Position numbers and translations under genes: made by a program. Shown here in pieces: positions 8,310-16,510 of a DNA stretch of 64,000 nucleotides. This DNA comes from Cyanobacteria bacterium SZAS-4 (GTDB lineage: Bacteria > Cyanobacteriota > Vampirovibrionia > Obscuribacterales > Obscuribacteraceae). Each line of letters begins with the position of its first letter. Position 1 is the first letter of the stretch. The notes under the pieces were generated by a model that was given only the letters and a program-made list of their open reading frames with translations, ran no database searches and was not told the origin of the DNA. The stretch is taken from positions 248,001 to 312,000 of the forward strand of contig JAFEAT010000007.1 in the NCBI GenBank assembly GCA_018266255.1, written 5' to 3'.

Positions 8310-8840
8310 TTAGAGGGAGCTGTTGCTCTCGGCCGTTGAGTTATCGTTACCACGCAGCAGGTTGGCGCGTGTCTCAAATCGGCTCGCTTCGCGAATTCTG
8401 TTTTCACTTTTTAGTAATGATGCGTATGAACTGAGCGCCGCTGAGAATTCACTTCTATCGGGCGACTTCGCCCGCTCAAAAAGGTAGACGGAGCGACGAT
8501 ACGAGCGCTCGGCAGCAGTCACATTCTTCTGGGCGACAAATATGTCGCCAGCCATCTTCTCGGTTTCAGCCAAGCTTGGATCGCCTGCACCTGCGGCATT
8601 CGCCTCTTTACGGGCAACATCAACCGTTTTCTGCGCAGCGATAAAGTCGCCGTTCTTGACATAATCGACAGTCTTGTCCATCAGGGTTTTCCAGCTTGCA
8701 CGATGCATCGGAATATCCGCCTGATATTCATCAGCGGCACCGCTGAACTGTTGTGCTCTCGTTATCGAATCTTCAGACGCCTGCGCGCCGCCGCAATGGC
8801 ACAGAGCAAGCGTTAGCAGTAGCGCGGCGAACTTCTTCAT
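8310..8840 (-). CDS. Exported TPR-like helical repeat protein
   Basis: 176 residues from the ATG at 8840, which follows GGAGTCACCA and gives a clean signal peptide (MKKFAALLLTLALCHCGGAQAS; the two Cys make a lipoprotein signal possible). An in-frame start 31 codons upstream would bury the signal and is rejected. The mature part is alpha-helical with TPR-like pairs: 'VDYVKNGDFIAAQKTVDVARKEA', 'AGDIFVAQKNVTAAERSYRRSVYLFERA' and 'LSSYASLLKSENRIREASRFETRANLL'. It probably binds a peptide or protein in the periplasm. It lies 99 nt downstream of the histidine kinase gene on the same strand and may share its transcript. Confidence 0.65.
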   Translation of the reverse strand: MKKFAALLLTLALCHCGGAQASEDSITRAQQFSGAADEYQADIPMHRASWKTLMDKTVDYVKNGDFIAAQKTVDVARKEANAAGAGDPSLAETEKMAGDIFVAQKNVTAAERSYRRSVYLFERAKSPDRSEFSAALSSYASLLKSENRIREASRFETRANLLRGNDNSTAESNSSL

Positions 8841-8939
8841 TGGTGACTCCAGACTTCCGCAATCATGATAAAGCTTGTGTTCCGAAAGAACTGACGAGTT
8901 CAGTAAAATTTCTGTTCCCTTAGCTAAATTCAATCGTTA

Positions 8940-10778
8940 TCACTGCGGCGGAGGCTGCTTCGGCATGACGATACTAAAGGTAGTGCCCTCACCCATCTTG
9001 CTGAACACAGAGATGGTGCCCCCGTGAGACGCGATGATCTGTCGGCACAAGTACAACCCCAGGCCGGTTCCAGGAGTGTACTGCTTAGCGCTGTCACCCT
9101 GCCAGTAGCGCAGAAACACCTGCGAAAATTCTTCTTGCGGAATGCCCACGCCGGTATCGCTCACTCTGAAAATAATGTCACCACCGTCTTCATCAACAGA
9201 CACTTCAATCAATCCATTTTCAGGAGTAAATTTCAAAGCGTTATCGAGCAAGTTCAAGATGACACGGCGAATAGACAAGCGATCGCCAACGACCATACCG
9301 TTCCCCGAAGAAAAAACCGAGCGCATTTTTATCTCTTTCTGGCGAGACCAGGCTGCGAGTTCTTCAGTACATGCATCAATCAGCTCAAACAAACTGAATT
9401 CTTCCACCGACATGCGCGCTTCACCGGCGTCATATCGATATGCTTCGATCAGATTGTGAACCATGGTTAAAAGGTGTTGATTACTGCGTTTGAGCATCCC
9501 AAGCAATTCAGATTGCCCTGGATCGACGGGTCCCAAAGCACCTCTAAGCATCGCTTCTAACGCCTGGTCTGCACCAATCAGTGGTGTTTTCAAATCGTGT
9601 ACCAACGTGGCAACGAAATCGTCGCGCTGTTGATCGGCCAACAATCTCTCAGTCACTTCGGTTGTGCTGACGCAGACTCCAACTACATTATTAGCTTTGT
9701 CTTTGAGCGGCCATGCGGCGAAATCAAGAAATACTTTTCTACGCTTCTCATCTAATGCCAGCGTAACTGGATGATTTTCCAGCTTGATGCGCTCGCCATT
9801 TTTCAAAACAGGCACGAAAGTGTTGTCTGGAATCGATGACACCACTGCTGTGAAAGTTCGACCCACGAGATGTTCGGGGGCGACGCTGAATAAAGTTGCA
9901 ACAGCCGGATTGGCTTTCGTGATGACGAGATTGGAATCTAACTTCCACACTCCAATCGGCACGTGATCCAGAGTCGTCGAGGTGCCGATTGGTTCAATCA
10001 TTACAGGCAGATGTTCTTGCGTAAATATCGTTTCACTGATGTCGGCGCAAGAACCGATCATGCCAATGAAGGAGCCATCTGCCCGATGTTGCGGAGTGCC
10101 AGATTCCCAGATCAAACGAAACTCACCGCTCGCTGTCTTGAGACGATATTCGACGTGATATGGCTTTCGTTCTTTAATTGCGGTTGTATACAACGACCAA
10201 AATTTCTTCAAATCTTGAGGATGAACAGCTTCTGTCCACTTTTTGCCGAGCTCTTGCTCGAGTTTGCGCCCGGTGAATTTCAGCCACTTATCGTTGAAAA
10301 GGATGCGCTCGCCTGACTCGTCTGCAATCCATGAAAGAGTTGGCAGGGTATTTGCAAAATTGAAAAGTCGAGCAGTAGACTTGGCTAACTCGTTGCTTTG
10401 AAATTGTCCGCTCATGCGGAGCCGCTCAACGGCTCGCGAGATCGTTGAGATGAACGCATCGGTGCCAAGTTGGTCGCGCAGCATCATATCAGTTGCACCT
10501 TTGCGAATTAGTTCGCAGGCACGAAGATCAGACTGTGCGGACACTACAACATAAATAAGAGCCTCACCTCTAGACTGTCGAAGTTGGGTGAGCATAGTGC
10601 TTTCCAAACCGATTTCATCAACCAGCACAACATCAGGTTGAAAACTGCGAATTTTGAAAAGTCCTTCCACCGAATGTCCCGAAAACTGCAATTCCAGCTC
10701 AAGACCTGGAATGCTATTCAAAGCATTCTTAATAGTGGTTCTATCGTCAGACTTCAGTCCAATGACGAGGAACTTCAC
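8940..10778 (-). CDS. Sensor histidine kinase with degenerate receiver and two PAS domains
   Basis: 612 residues from a GTG at 10778, chosen because GGGAG sits 7 nt upstream and the reading frame then opens at the receiver-like 'VKFLVIGLKSDD'. Order: receiver-like domain (about 1-120; one Asp in 'DVVLVDEIG' but the acidic pair and Lys are not canonical), PAS with PAC (about 140-260), second PAS (about 275-375), HisKA with phospho-acceptor His394 in 'VHDLKTPLIGA', then HATPase with 'NLLDNALKFT', 'VSDTGVGIP' and 'GTGLGLYLCRQI'. No membrane segment, so a cytoplasmic sensor. No cognate response regulator is adjacent; the single receiver at 55.3 kb is a distant candidate only. Confidence 0.87.
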   Translation of the reverse strand: MKFLVIGLKSDDRTTIKNALNSIPGLELELQFSGHSVEGLFKIRSFQPDVVLVDEIGLESTMLTQLRQSRGEALIYVVVSAQSDLRACELIRKGATDMMLRDQLGTDAFISTISRAVERLRMSGQFQSNELAKSTARLFNFANTLPTLSWIADESGERILFNDKWLKFTGRKLEQELGKKWTEAVHPQDLKKFWSLYTTAIKERKPYHVEYRLKTASGEFRLIWESGTPQHRADGSFIGMIGSCADISETIFTQEHLPVMIEPIGTSTTLDHVPIGVWKLDSNLVITKANPAVATLFSVAPEHLVGRTFTAVVSSIPDNTFVPVLKNGERIKLENHPVTLALDEKRRKVFLDFAAWPLKDKANNVVGVCVSTTEVTERLLADQQRDDFVATLVHDLKTPLIGADQALEAMLRGALGPVDPGQSELLGMLKRSNQHLLTMVHNLIEAYRYDAGEARMSVEEFSLFELIDACTEELAAWSRQKEIKMRSVFSSGNGMVVGDRLSIRRVILNLLDNALKFTPENGLIEVSVDEDGGDIIFRVSDTGVGIPQEEFSQVFLRYWQGDSAKQYTPGTGLGLYLCRQIIASHGGTISVFSKMGEGTTFSIVMPKQPPPQ

Positions 10779-11108
10779 AAGCCGCTCCCTTGCGCCAATT
10801 TCGCCCAATTGCCAGCCGCCAAGCTGCACGAGATAAATAGTCTCTCTCTTTCAAAAACTACCACGAGAAAGCGCTGAGCGACAAGACTGGTTTTCCATAC
10901 ATAATCACTGCCAGCCTGACTGGATACACCAAATCGACACAATTGATACTAAATTTGATACCAGATCGAAACCAGCATTTTGGATAAGACGCAATGTTTA
11001 GTGTTGTTGAAGGCTTGCTAAAGGCTCCCTGATTGGCGCTGGCGATACGCTATAATCCGACTTAGCAGCATCGCCGGTAGCTGGCGAGCGCGATTGAGAG
11101 GGTTTCAC
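10779..11108. other. Divergent promoter region between histidine kinase and secG
   Basis: This 330-bp gap contains no supportable gene. It holds the plus-strand -10 at 11051 described separately and must also contain the minus-strand promoter for the kinase. No repeat was seen. Confidence 0.4.
11051..11056 (+). promoter_or_regulatory. Candidate -10 box for the secG operon
   Basis: TATAAT (a perfect -10) lies 52 nt upstream of the secG ATG. No good -35 is found at 16-18 nt spacing; TTGGCG at 11033-11038 is too close. The assignment is therefore tentative. Confidence 0.4.
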
Positions 11109-11351
11109 ATGGGTTCGATGAGTCTTCCTTACGTCATATTGCTGGTCCTCGAAGCCATCTTGGGCTTGGCGATGGTCGGCTTGATACTTTTGCACCAACC
11201 GAAAGGCGAAGGTATGGGCGGAATCGGAAGCGGCGCTACCATGTTCAGCGGTAAACGAGGCGCAGAAGCCGGTCTTGACAGGCTCACCTGGACCATCGTC
11301 CTCTCATTCTTGACTGTCTGTACGATCCTGGGATTCGGTCTCGTTAAATAG
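11109..11351 (+). CDS. secG: Protein-export membrane protein SecG
   Basis: 80 residues from the ATG at 11109, preceded by AGAGGG at 6 nt; an in-frame TTG at 11094 is rejected. Two membrane helices (about 6-27 and 57-78) flank the conserved cytoplasmic loop 'LLHQPKGEGMGGIGSGATMFSGKRGAE', the SecG hallmark. SecG is the accessory subunit of the SecYEG translocon. Length fits the family. It begins a run of four closely spaced same-strand genes (secG, menG/ubiE, lpxB-like, msbA-like), with 5 nt to the next start. Confidence 0.93.
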   Translation: MGSMSLPYVILLVLEAILGLAMVGLILLHQPKGEGMGGIGSGATMFSGKRGAEAGLDRLTWTIVLSFLTVCTILGFGLVK

Positions 11352-11356
11352 GATTC

Positions 11357-12145
11357 ATGTCCTTTTCACTGCCAACTGCAGAAGAGAAAGCGGAGTACGT
11401 ACTTCGCCAGTTCGATCGTATCGCTCAAAAATACGACTTAACAAACGATGCGATCAGCATGGGCATGCATCACGCCTGGAAGAAGCGTGCCGTAAGTGAA
11501 CTAGGGCTCAAGCCCGATGGCACCTACCTGGACGTTTGCTGCGGCACTGGCGACCTGACTTTGCGCATAGCGAAAAACCTTTCCAAAAACGGCAAAGTTT
11601 TCGGCTTGGATTTTTCGCCCAAGATGCTTGCGGTCGCCCATCAACGACTCGCAAGACATGCGTCAGAGACCGCTGCCGAGATTACCTTCAAAGAAGGCGA
11701 CGCCCTTCAGTTGCCTTTCGCTAATGGCACCTTCGACGGAGCAATTGTCAGTTTCGGATTGAGGAACGTCACCGATTACCAACGCGGCATAAATGAGATG
11801 ACACGCGTGGTAAAACCAGGTGGCAAGGTGATCAACCTGGACCTGGGCAAATCGACTGTGCCATTATTTTGTCAGTTGTTCGCATTCTATTTCCGCCAGA
11901 TCGTGCCATTAATTGGACACGCCTTGCAATCAGATAAGCAAGCCTACACATATTTGCCAGTCTCAAACAGTGCTTATCCAAACCCACAAGGCATAAGCGA
12001 AATCTTCAAAACTGCCGGTCTGAATGATGTGAAACACATCAGTCTGGCGCTTGGCAGTGTAGCGCTGCACGTTGGCACGGTGAGTCACGCCGGCAGCTCT
12101 GTGGACAGATCGTCCTCTGATAAATCTTCAGGCGACAAAATCTAA
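11357..12145 (+). CDS. ubiE: Demethylmenaquinone/ubiquinone C-methyltransferase (MenG/UbiE)
   Basis: 262 residues. 'VLRQFDRIAQKYDLTNDAISMGMHHAWKKRAV' is the UbiE/MenG N-terminal signature. 'YLDVCCGTGDLTLRI' binds SAM, followed by 'VFGLDFSPKMLAVA', 'FKEGDALQLPFANGTFDGAIVSFGLRNVTD' and 'VVKPGGKV'. The enzyme adds the ring methyl in the last step of menaquinone (or ubiquinone) synthesis. The C-terminal 20 or so residues ('SSVDRSSSDKSSGDKI') are a low-complexity Ser/Asp/Lys tail beyond the family's usual end. The stop codon overlaps the next ATG by one base (TAATG), so translation is coupled to the lpxB-like gene. Confidence 0.92.
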   Translation: MSFSLPTAEEKAEYVLRQFDRIAQKYDLTNDAISMGMHHAWKKRAVSELGLKPDGTYLDVCCGTGDLTLRIAKNLSKNGKVFGLDFSPKMLAVAHQRLARHASETAAEITFKEGDALQLPFANGTFDGAIVSFGLRNVTDYQRGINEMTRVVKPGGKVINLDLGKSTVPLFCQLFAFYFRQIVPLIGHALQSDKQAYTYLPVSNSAYPNPQGISEIFKTAGLNDVKHISLALGSVALHVGTVSHAGSSVDRSSSDKSSGDKI

Positions 12146-13335
12146 TGGAATCAGCTGCACCGCAAGAGAGGCGCAAATCGCTTTTCGTGATGGTGGGCGA
12201 CCCTTCGTCAGATCGCAACGTCTCGCGCATGATTCCTGAGCTGAAAAAGGCTAATCCAGATTTGCATGTTTGGGGATGCGGCGGTCCGCGGATGGCGGCA
12301 GAAGGTGTTGAAATACTGCACAACTGCGATGATTTCACGACTATTGGCGTAGTCGAAATCTTGAAGCGAGCGAAGTTTTTTATCGCCTTGCAGAAAGAAC
12401 TCGTAGAGAAAATAACCGAACGAAATCCAGCGGCAGTCTTGTTAGTCGATATGGGAACGTTCAACCTCAAACTATCGACTGTACTGCGCAAAAAATTTCC
12501 TAACTTGCCTATCCTCTACTTCACCTCGCCACAGGTCTGGGGCTCAAGACCATGGAGGATACGAACGGTCAAGCAAAACATCACCAAAATGCTAGTGATT
12601 TTTCCGTTCGAGGTAGCGATATATCGTAAACACGCAGTCCCTGTGCGCTTCATGGGGCATCCTCTGCTGAAAAACATTCCTGCACGAGAGGCTATGCCAT
12701 CAAAAGAAGAGTTTTGCGCCAAGTACAAAATCGATCCGCAAAAGCCCATTATTGCAGTGTTTGCCGGAAGCAGGCGGCGTGAAGTGGGCAAATTTGCGCC
12801 GATAATTCTTGACGCCATCAAAACTTTGCTAGCAGTCCGAAACGACTTGCAGTTCGCCTTTTCGACGGCAAACGACTCACTCTTAGAAAATACGAGAAGC
12901 GAAATTCAGACGCGCAACATGAAGGATTTAATCGACCAAAACCTCTTCCTCATCAGCCACGACGACAACCTCAATTTGATTTCTGCTTCAGACTTCGTCT
13001 GGGCAAAATCAGGAACTACAACGTTAGAAGTTACACTTTTTGGTAAACCGATGCTGCTCTTCTACAAGGTGACGTGGGCCGAATACGCACTGTATTTCGT
13101 ACTCAAGACCCTCAACTTTATTGGAATGCCAAACATTCTCGCCGGCGAACGCGTCGTGCCTGAACTACTTCAACTAGATTGTCGAGCGGAACAGCTTGTA
13201 AAATACACGAACGACTTGATGAACGTTCCAGGGATGAGAGCCGATGTCTCTCAAAAACTCATTCAATTGCGCGACCAGCTTGGTCAAGGCGATTATGCAG
13301 TGAATCTGGTTGAGGAAATAATGGCGGTCATCTAG
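12145..13335 (+). CDS. Lipid-A-disaccharide synthase-like glycosyltransferase (divergent LpxB)
   Basis: 396 residues, GT19-like. Family landmarks present: 'WGCGGPRMAAEGVEILHNCDDFTTIGVVEILKR' (GxGGxxM...G...EVL), 'LPILYFTSPQVWGSRPWRI', 'IFPFEVAIYRKHAVPVRFMGHPLL', 'VFAGSRRREVGK' and 'AKSGTTTLEV'. LpxB joins UDP-diacylglucosamine and lipid X at the inner membrane. Two canonical segments differ: the N-terminal GEASGD is GDPSSD, and the IDxPDFN segment, which carries the Asp essential in E. coli, reads VDMGTFN with Thr105 at that position. It may be a related transferase with another substrate or mechanism rather than a true LpxB. The msbA-like gene follows after 23 nt, which supports an envelope-lipid role. 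Confidence 0.78.
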   Translation: MESAAPQERRKSLFVMVGDPSSDRNVSRMIPELKKANPDLHVWGCGGPRMAAEGVEILHNCDDFTTIGVVEILKRAKFFIALQKELVEKITERNPAAVLLVDMGTFNLKLSTVLRKKFPNLPILYFTSPQVWGSRPWRIRTVKQNITKMLVIFPFEVAIYRKHAVPVRFMGHPLLKNIPAREAMPSKEEFCAKYKIDPQKPIIAVFAGSRRREVGKFAPIILDAIKTLLAVRNDLQFAFSTANDSLLENTRSEIQTRNMKDLIDQNLFLISHDDNLNLISASDFVWAKSGTTTLEVTLFGKPMLLFYKVTWAEYALYFVLKTLNFIGMPNILAGERVVPELLQLDCRAEQLVKYTNDLMNVPGMRADVSQKLIQLRDQLGQGDYAVNLVEEIMAVI

Positions 13336-13358
13336 AGCACAGGCGGGAACGGAAACTT

Positions 13359-15161
13359 TTGAAAAACTTAATTGAGCCAGGCGACAAGATAGCCTCACAA
13401 GTCAACGAGCCACAACAAGCTCGCATTTACTTGCGCCTGCTGCAATACATCAAGCCTTACAGTTTGCCGTTTTTCCTCGGTATGGCAGCGGCGATTCCTT
13501 CAGGTAGCATGGACGGCATCATCGCCTGGCTCGCAGGTGAGGGGCTGCAGCGCGTCTTCATCGGTTCGGACCGGCACTTGATCTACTACGTGCCGCTCGT
13601 TGTTCTGGGTGTCGTTGCCTGTCAGGGAATTTTTCGCTTCATCGAAACTTACACAATTCGCCTCGTCGGCGCATCTGCGATTCGCGATTTGCGCAACGAG
13701 ATGTTCTGTCACCTGGAAAAGCAACCGCTGTTGTTCTTTCAAAGTCAGTCGTCAGGTGTCATGATCGGTCGTATGACCAACGATATTGGTCTGATCGAAA
13801 ATGCCATTTCTCAAACGTTCCAATCGATGATCAGCAGAACTATCACTGTCTTATCGCTAGCTACTGTGCTGGTTTTGCAGAGTTGGATGCTCAGTATCAT
13901 CGCTCTCGGGATTCTCTCGTTGATCGTGATACCAGTTTCGATTTTTGGAAAAAAAATACGCAAGAGTTCTCGAGGCGGGCAAGAAGCAATCGGAGACCTG
14001 GTCTCGGTGCTGTCTGAATCAATACAGGGAGCAAAAATTGTTCAATCTTACAACTTAGAACAGTTTCAGAGCGCCCGATTTCTTGCGACGAATCAGAGTT
14101 TTCAGAGCAACACGATGAAGGCTGTTCGCTCGGAGGCTGTTCTTTCACCAATCCTTGCCATGATCGGAGCACTCGGGATAGCCAGCGTCATGTGGGTGGC
14201 CGGCTATCAAATCATGCACAAGCACATGGAACTTGGAGCGCTCACTTCATTTGTAATTGCGCTCTTGCTTCTCTATTCGCCAATTAAAAATATCGGACGT
14301 ATCAACGGAATTCTCCAACCAGCACTGGCTGCGGCACAACGTGTGTTTGAAGTGTTGGACCATGAATCTAATTTGACAGACGCTGCACAACCGATCGAAT
14401 TGAAAGAAGGCATGCATCGCATCAAATTCGAAAACGTCTACTTCCAGTATCCTGGGCACTCGAACATGGTGCTCAAAGACGTCAATCTCGATATTCCACC
14501 GGGAAGAATGGTGGCACTGGTTGGCTTGTCTGGCTCCGGAAAATCGACGATGGCGAATCTGGTGCCTCGTTTCTTCGATGCAACTTCTGGACAGATTTCC
14601 CTGGACGGACTGCCTATAAAAGAGATATCGCTCTATTCATTGAGATCGCAAATCGCTCTGGTCACACAAGACAACTTCCTCTTCAACACAACCGTCGAAG
14701 AAAACATTCGGTTAGGCAAGTTAGATGCTACGACAGAAGAATTAGAAAGAGCATCCAAAGCAGCATACTGTCACGATTTCATCCTCGAATTAAAGGATGG
14801 CTACAAAACCCAAATTGGAGAGCGCGGTGTGCGACTTTCTGGTGGACAACAACAGCGCCTGGCGATTGCAAGAGCATTCCTTAAGAACGCACCAATCCTT
14901 ATTCTCGACGAAGCCACAAGCTCCCTCGACAACGAATCCGAAGCGATGGTGCAAAAGGCCCTCAACAATTTGATGGAGGGAAGAACTGTAATAGTAATCG
15001 CGCACAGACTATCGACAGTGCGTCACGCCGATCAGATAATCGTTTTAGATGACGGACAAATTGTAGAGACAGGCACGCATCAATCGCTAATCGAGGCGGA
15101 TGCTCACTATGCCCGGTTGTTGAGAGCACAATTCGAACGACCAGCGTTGGCTGCAGATTAA
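13359..15161 (+). CDS. MsbA-type ABC transporter, fused permease and ATPase
   Basis: 600 residues from a TTG at 13359; no ATG or GTG lies near the domain start. Six membrane helices occupy about 30-320, with the coupling 'GVMIGRMTNDIGLIENAISQ'. The ATPase has 'VGLSGSGKSTMANL' (Walker A), Q-loop 'LVTQDNFLFNTTVEENI', signature 'LSGGQQQRLAIARA', 'ILILDEATSSLD' (Walker B) and 'IAHRLST'. Half-transporters of this type flip lipid A-core or other lipids across the inner membrane as homodimers. Placement after an LpxB-like gene favours a lipid flippase, but drug or peptide export cannot be excluded from sequence. Confidence 0.88.
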   Translation: MKNLIEPGDKIASQVNEPQQARIYLRLLQYIKPYSLPFFLGMAAAIPSGSMDGIIAWLAGEGLQRVFIGSDRHLIYYVPLVVLGVVACQGIFRFIETYTIRLVGASAIRDLRNEMFCHLEKQPLLFFQSQSSGVMIGRMTNDIGLIENAISQTFQSMISRTITVLSLATVLVLQSWMLSIIALGILSLIVIPVSIFGKKIRKSSRGGQEAIGDLVSVLSESIQGAKIVQSYNLEQFQSARFLATNQSFQSNTMKAVRSEAVLSPILAMIGALGIASVMWVAGYQIMHKHMELGALTSFVIALLLLYSPIKNIGRINGILQPALAAAQRVFEVLDHESNLTDAAQPIELKEGMHRIKFENVYFQYPGHSNMVLKDVNLDIPPGRMVALVGLSGSGKSTMANLVPRFFDATSGQISLDGLPIKEISLYSLRSQIALVTQDNFLFNTTVEENIRLGKLDATTEELERASKAAYCHDFILELKDGYKTQIGERGVRLSGGQQQRLAIARAFLKNAPILILDEATSSLDNESEAMVQKALNNLMEGRTVIVIAHRLSTVRHADQIIVLDDGQIVETGTHQSLIEADAHYARLLRAQFERPALAAD

Positions 15162-15180
15162 CTGTTCTTATCCAGACCCA

Positions 15181-15207
15181 CGCACCAGCAATGGTGCTGC
15201 TGGTGCG
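15181..15207. terminator. Hairpin after the secG-msbA operon
   Basis: CGCACCAGCA (15181-15190) pairs exactly with TGCTGGTGCG (15198-15207) over 7 nt. It sits 20 nt past the msbA-like stop and just before the convergent small gene. There is no long T-run, so it is a probable terminator by position and strength. Confidence 0.6.
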
Positions 15208-15251
15208 ATCAGGTTGAATCGTGAATCAAGACCCAGTTGCTATTGCAGTTA

Positions 15252-15524
15252 CTAGTGTTTCTTAGCTTCGCTGCAAGCCTCTTCGCAGCGACTGTACGAA
15301 GTGCGATCAGACTGATCAGCTTCTTCTTTAGCTAATTTGCCTTCATTCAACAAGTTGTCGAAAGCCTTTAAGTAGATCGGATCAGTGTAGGTCACGTCAC
15401 CAGCGACGATGTAGTCTTCGCGCTTCTCTTTATCGTCTGTGCTTTTTACCTTCTGAATTGGGCCAAGCTCAGAGGCATTCCAGAGCACTGCTACCGCATC
15501 TTTCACTTGTTCGTCAGACCACAT
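15252..15524 (-). CDS. Small acidic hypothetical protein
   Basis: 90 residues from the ATG at 15524, chosen because GGAGGT lies 7 nt upstream; a longer in-frame opening to 15665 lacks such a site. The protein is hydrophilic with no signal or membrane segment: 'MWSDEQVKDAVAVLWNASELG', then 'KREDYIVAGDVTYTDPIYLKAFDNLL', and a Cys-containing, charged C-terminus 'YSRCEEACSEAKKH'. The Cys-x3-Cys pair near the end could bind metal or form a disulphide, which is inference. No family recognised. Confidence 0.65.
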   Translation of the reverse strand: MWSDEQVKDAVAVLWNASELGPIQKVKSTDDKEKREDYIVAGDVTYTDPIYLKAFDNLLNEGKLAKEEADQSDRTSYSRCEEACSEAKKH

Positions 15525-15635
15525 TTCAAATACCTCCGTTATGGCAAGATTGGCTGTTTCTGTGAGAGCCGAGCACCTGCCGCTTGTTTCTTCGGGCAAT
15601 GACGTGACTGGTTCGAAAAAGGTGCCAACATTAAC

Positions 15636-15664
15636 TGCAGAGCTTGGAAATTCCAAACTCTGCA
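15636..15664. promoter_or_regulatory. 29-nt interrupted palindrome upstream of the small acidic gene
   Basis: Two nested arms match exactly: TGCAGAG with CTCTGCA outside, and TTGGAA with TTCCAA inside, separated by single bases. The dyad lies between the dienelactone hydrolase stop (15741) and the small-gene ATG (15524). It could be an operator for the small gene or a terminator of the hydrolase. The one-base centre and lack of a T-run favour a DNA-binding site. Confidence 0.5.
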
Positions 15665-15740
15665 ATTACGACAGCTACAGTATTTGACAGCCAGTCAAAC
15701 AGATTCGACGGCGAGTCAACGGATTCGAGGGTAGAGCGGT

Positions 15741-16448
15741 CTAGCCCAAGTTCTTCTTAAAGAACTCTAGCGTCCGACCGTTTGCTGATTCAGCAGCTTG
15801 CATGTTGTAATTTTCGCCACCAACACGACAGAACGCGTGGTCCATGTGCGGATATGTATAGATGGTGACCAGAGGATTTGCGCCGAGAGCATTTTTGATC
15901 TTAGCTTGCTTATCTTTGGTGATGTGTCCATCCTCTTCAGCGAAATGCATCATGATTGGCTTCTTGATGTGGTTCGCTTCGCCCAGAAATTCGTCGATAC
16001 CGCCGCCGTAGTAGGCGACAGATGCATCAACGTCCGAACGCGCTGCCATCAAGTAAGTCATCAAACCACCCAGGCAATATCCGCTCACTCCGACCTTACC
16101 ATCGCCAACTTTCATTCCACGTACTTCCTTCAGTACTTGCTTCAAGTCTTCGATGCCTTTGTCTTTATTGAACTCAGCGTAGTATTTGAATGCTTTTTTC
16201 AAATCAGTTTCATTACGGTCGTTCAAATTCAAACCTGGCTCCAGACGCCAGAACAGGTCAGGAACCACAGCGAGATAACCGTTGGACGCATACCACTCGG
16301 CAGCGCTTTTAAGCCAGCTAGTTACTCCGAAGATTTCCTGAATAATAATCACTGCGGCTGTGGCTTTTTTGCCTGGTTTTTCGACCAGGCAGTTAAACTT
16401 GCCGCCATCACTGGCGGTGACGATGAGTTTTTCGGAAACAGTATCCAA
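15741..16448 (-). CDS. Dienelactone hydrolase family protein
   Basis: 235 residues from a TTG at 16448, preceded by GGAGG at 8 nt; the longer opening to an ATG at 16511 overlaps the upstream gene's stop and lacks a ribosome site. Alpha/beta hydrolase with a Cys nucleophile in 'VSGYCLGGLMTYL', acid Asp in 'HFAEEDGHIT' and His in 'YPHMDHAFCR', the dienelactone hydrolase triad. 'IIIQEIFGVTSWLKSAAEWYASNGYLAVVPDLFWR' is the classic N-terminal segment. It hydrolyses a lactone or small ester in the cytoplasm. It lies 62 nt downstream of the carboxyltransferase gene, so co-transcription is likely. Confidence 0.9.
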   Translation of the reverse strand: MDTVSEKLIVTASDGGKFNCLVEKPGKKATAAVIIIQEIFGVTSWLKSAAEWYASNGYLAVVPDLFWRLEPGLNLNDRNETDLKKAFKYYAEFNKDKGIEDLKQVLKEVRGMKVGDGKVGVSGYCLGGLMTYLMAARSDVDASVAYYGGGIDEFLGEANHIKKPIMMHFAEEDGHITKDKQAKIKNALGANPLVTIYTYPHMDHAFCRVGGENYNMQAAESANGRTLEFFKKNLG

Positions 16449-16510
16449 TTTTTTATCCTCCGGGAGTGTACGTTGACCGAGGCGGTGAGCCGGTGGAAAC
16501 CGGCGCTCCA

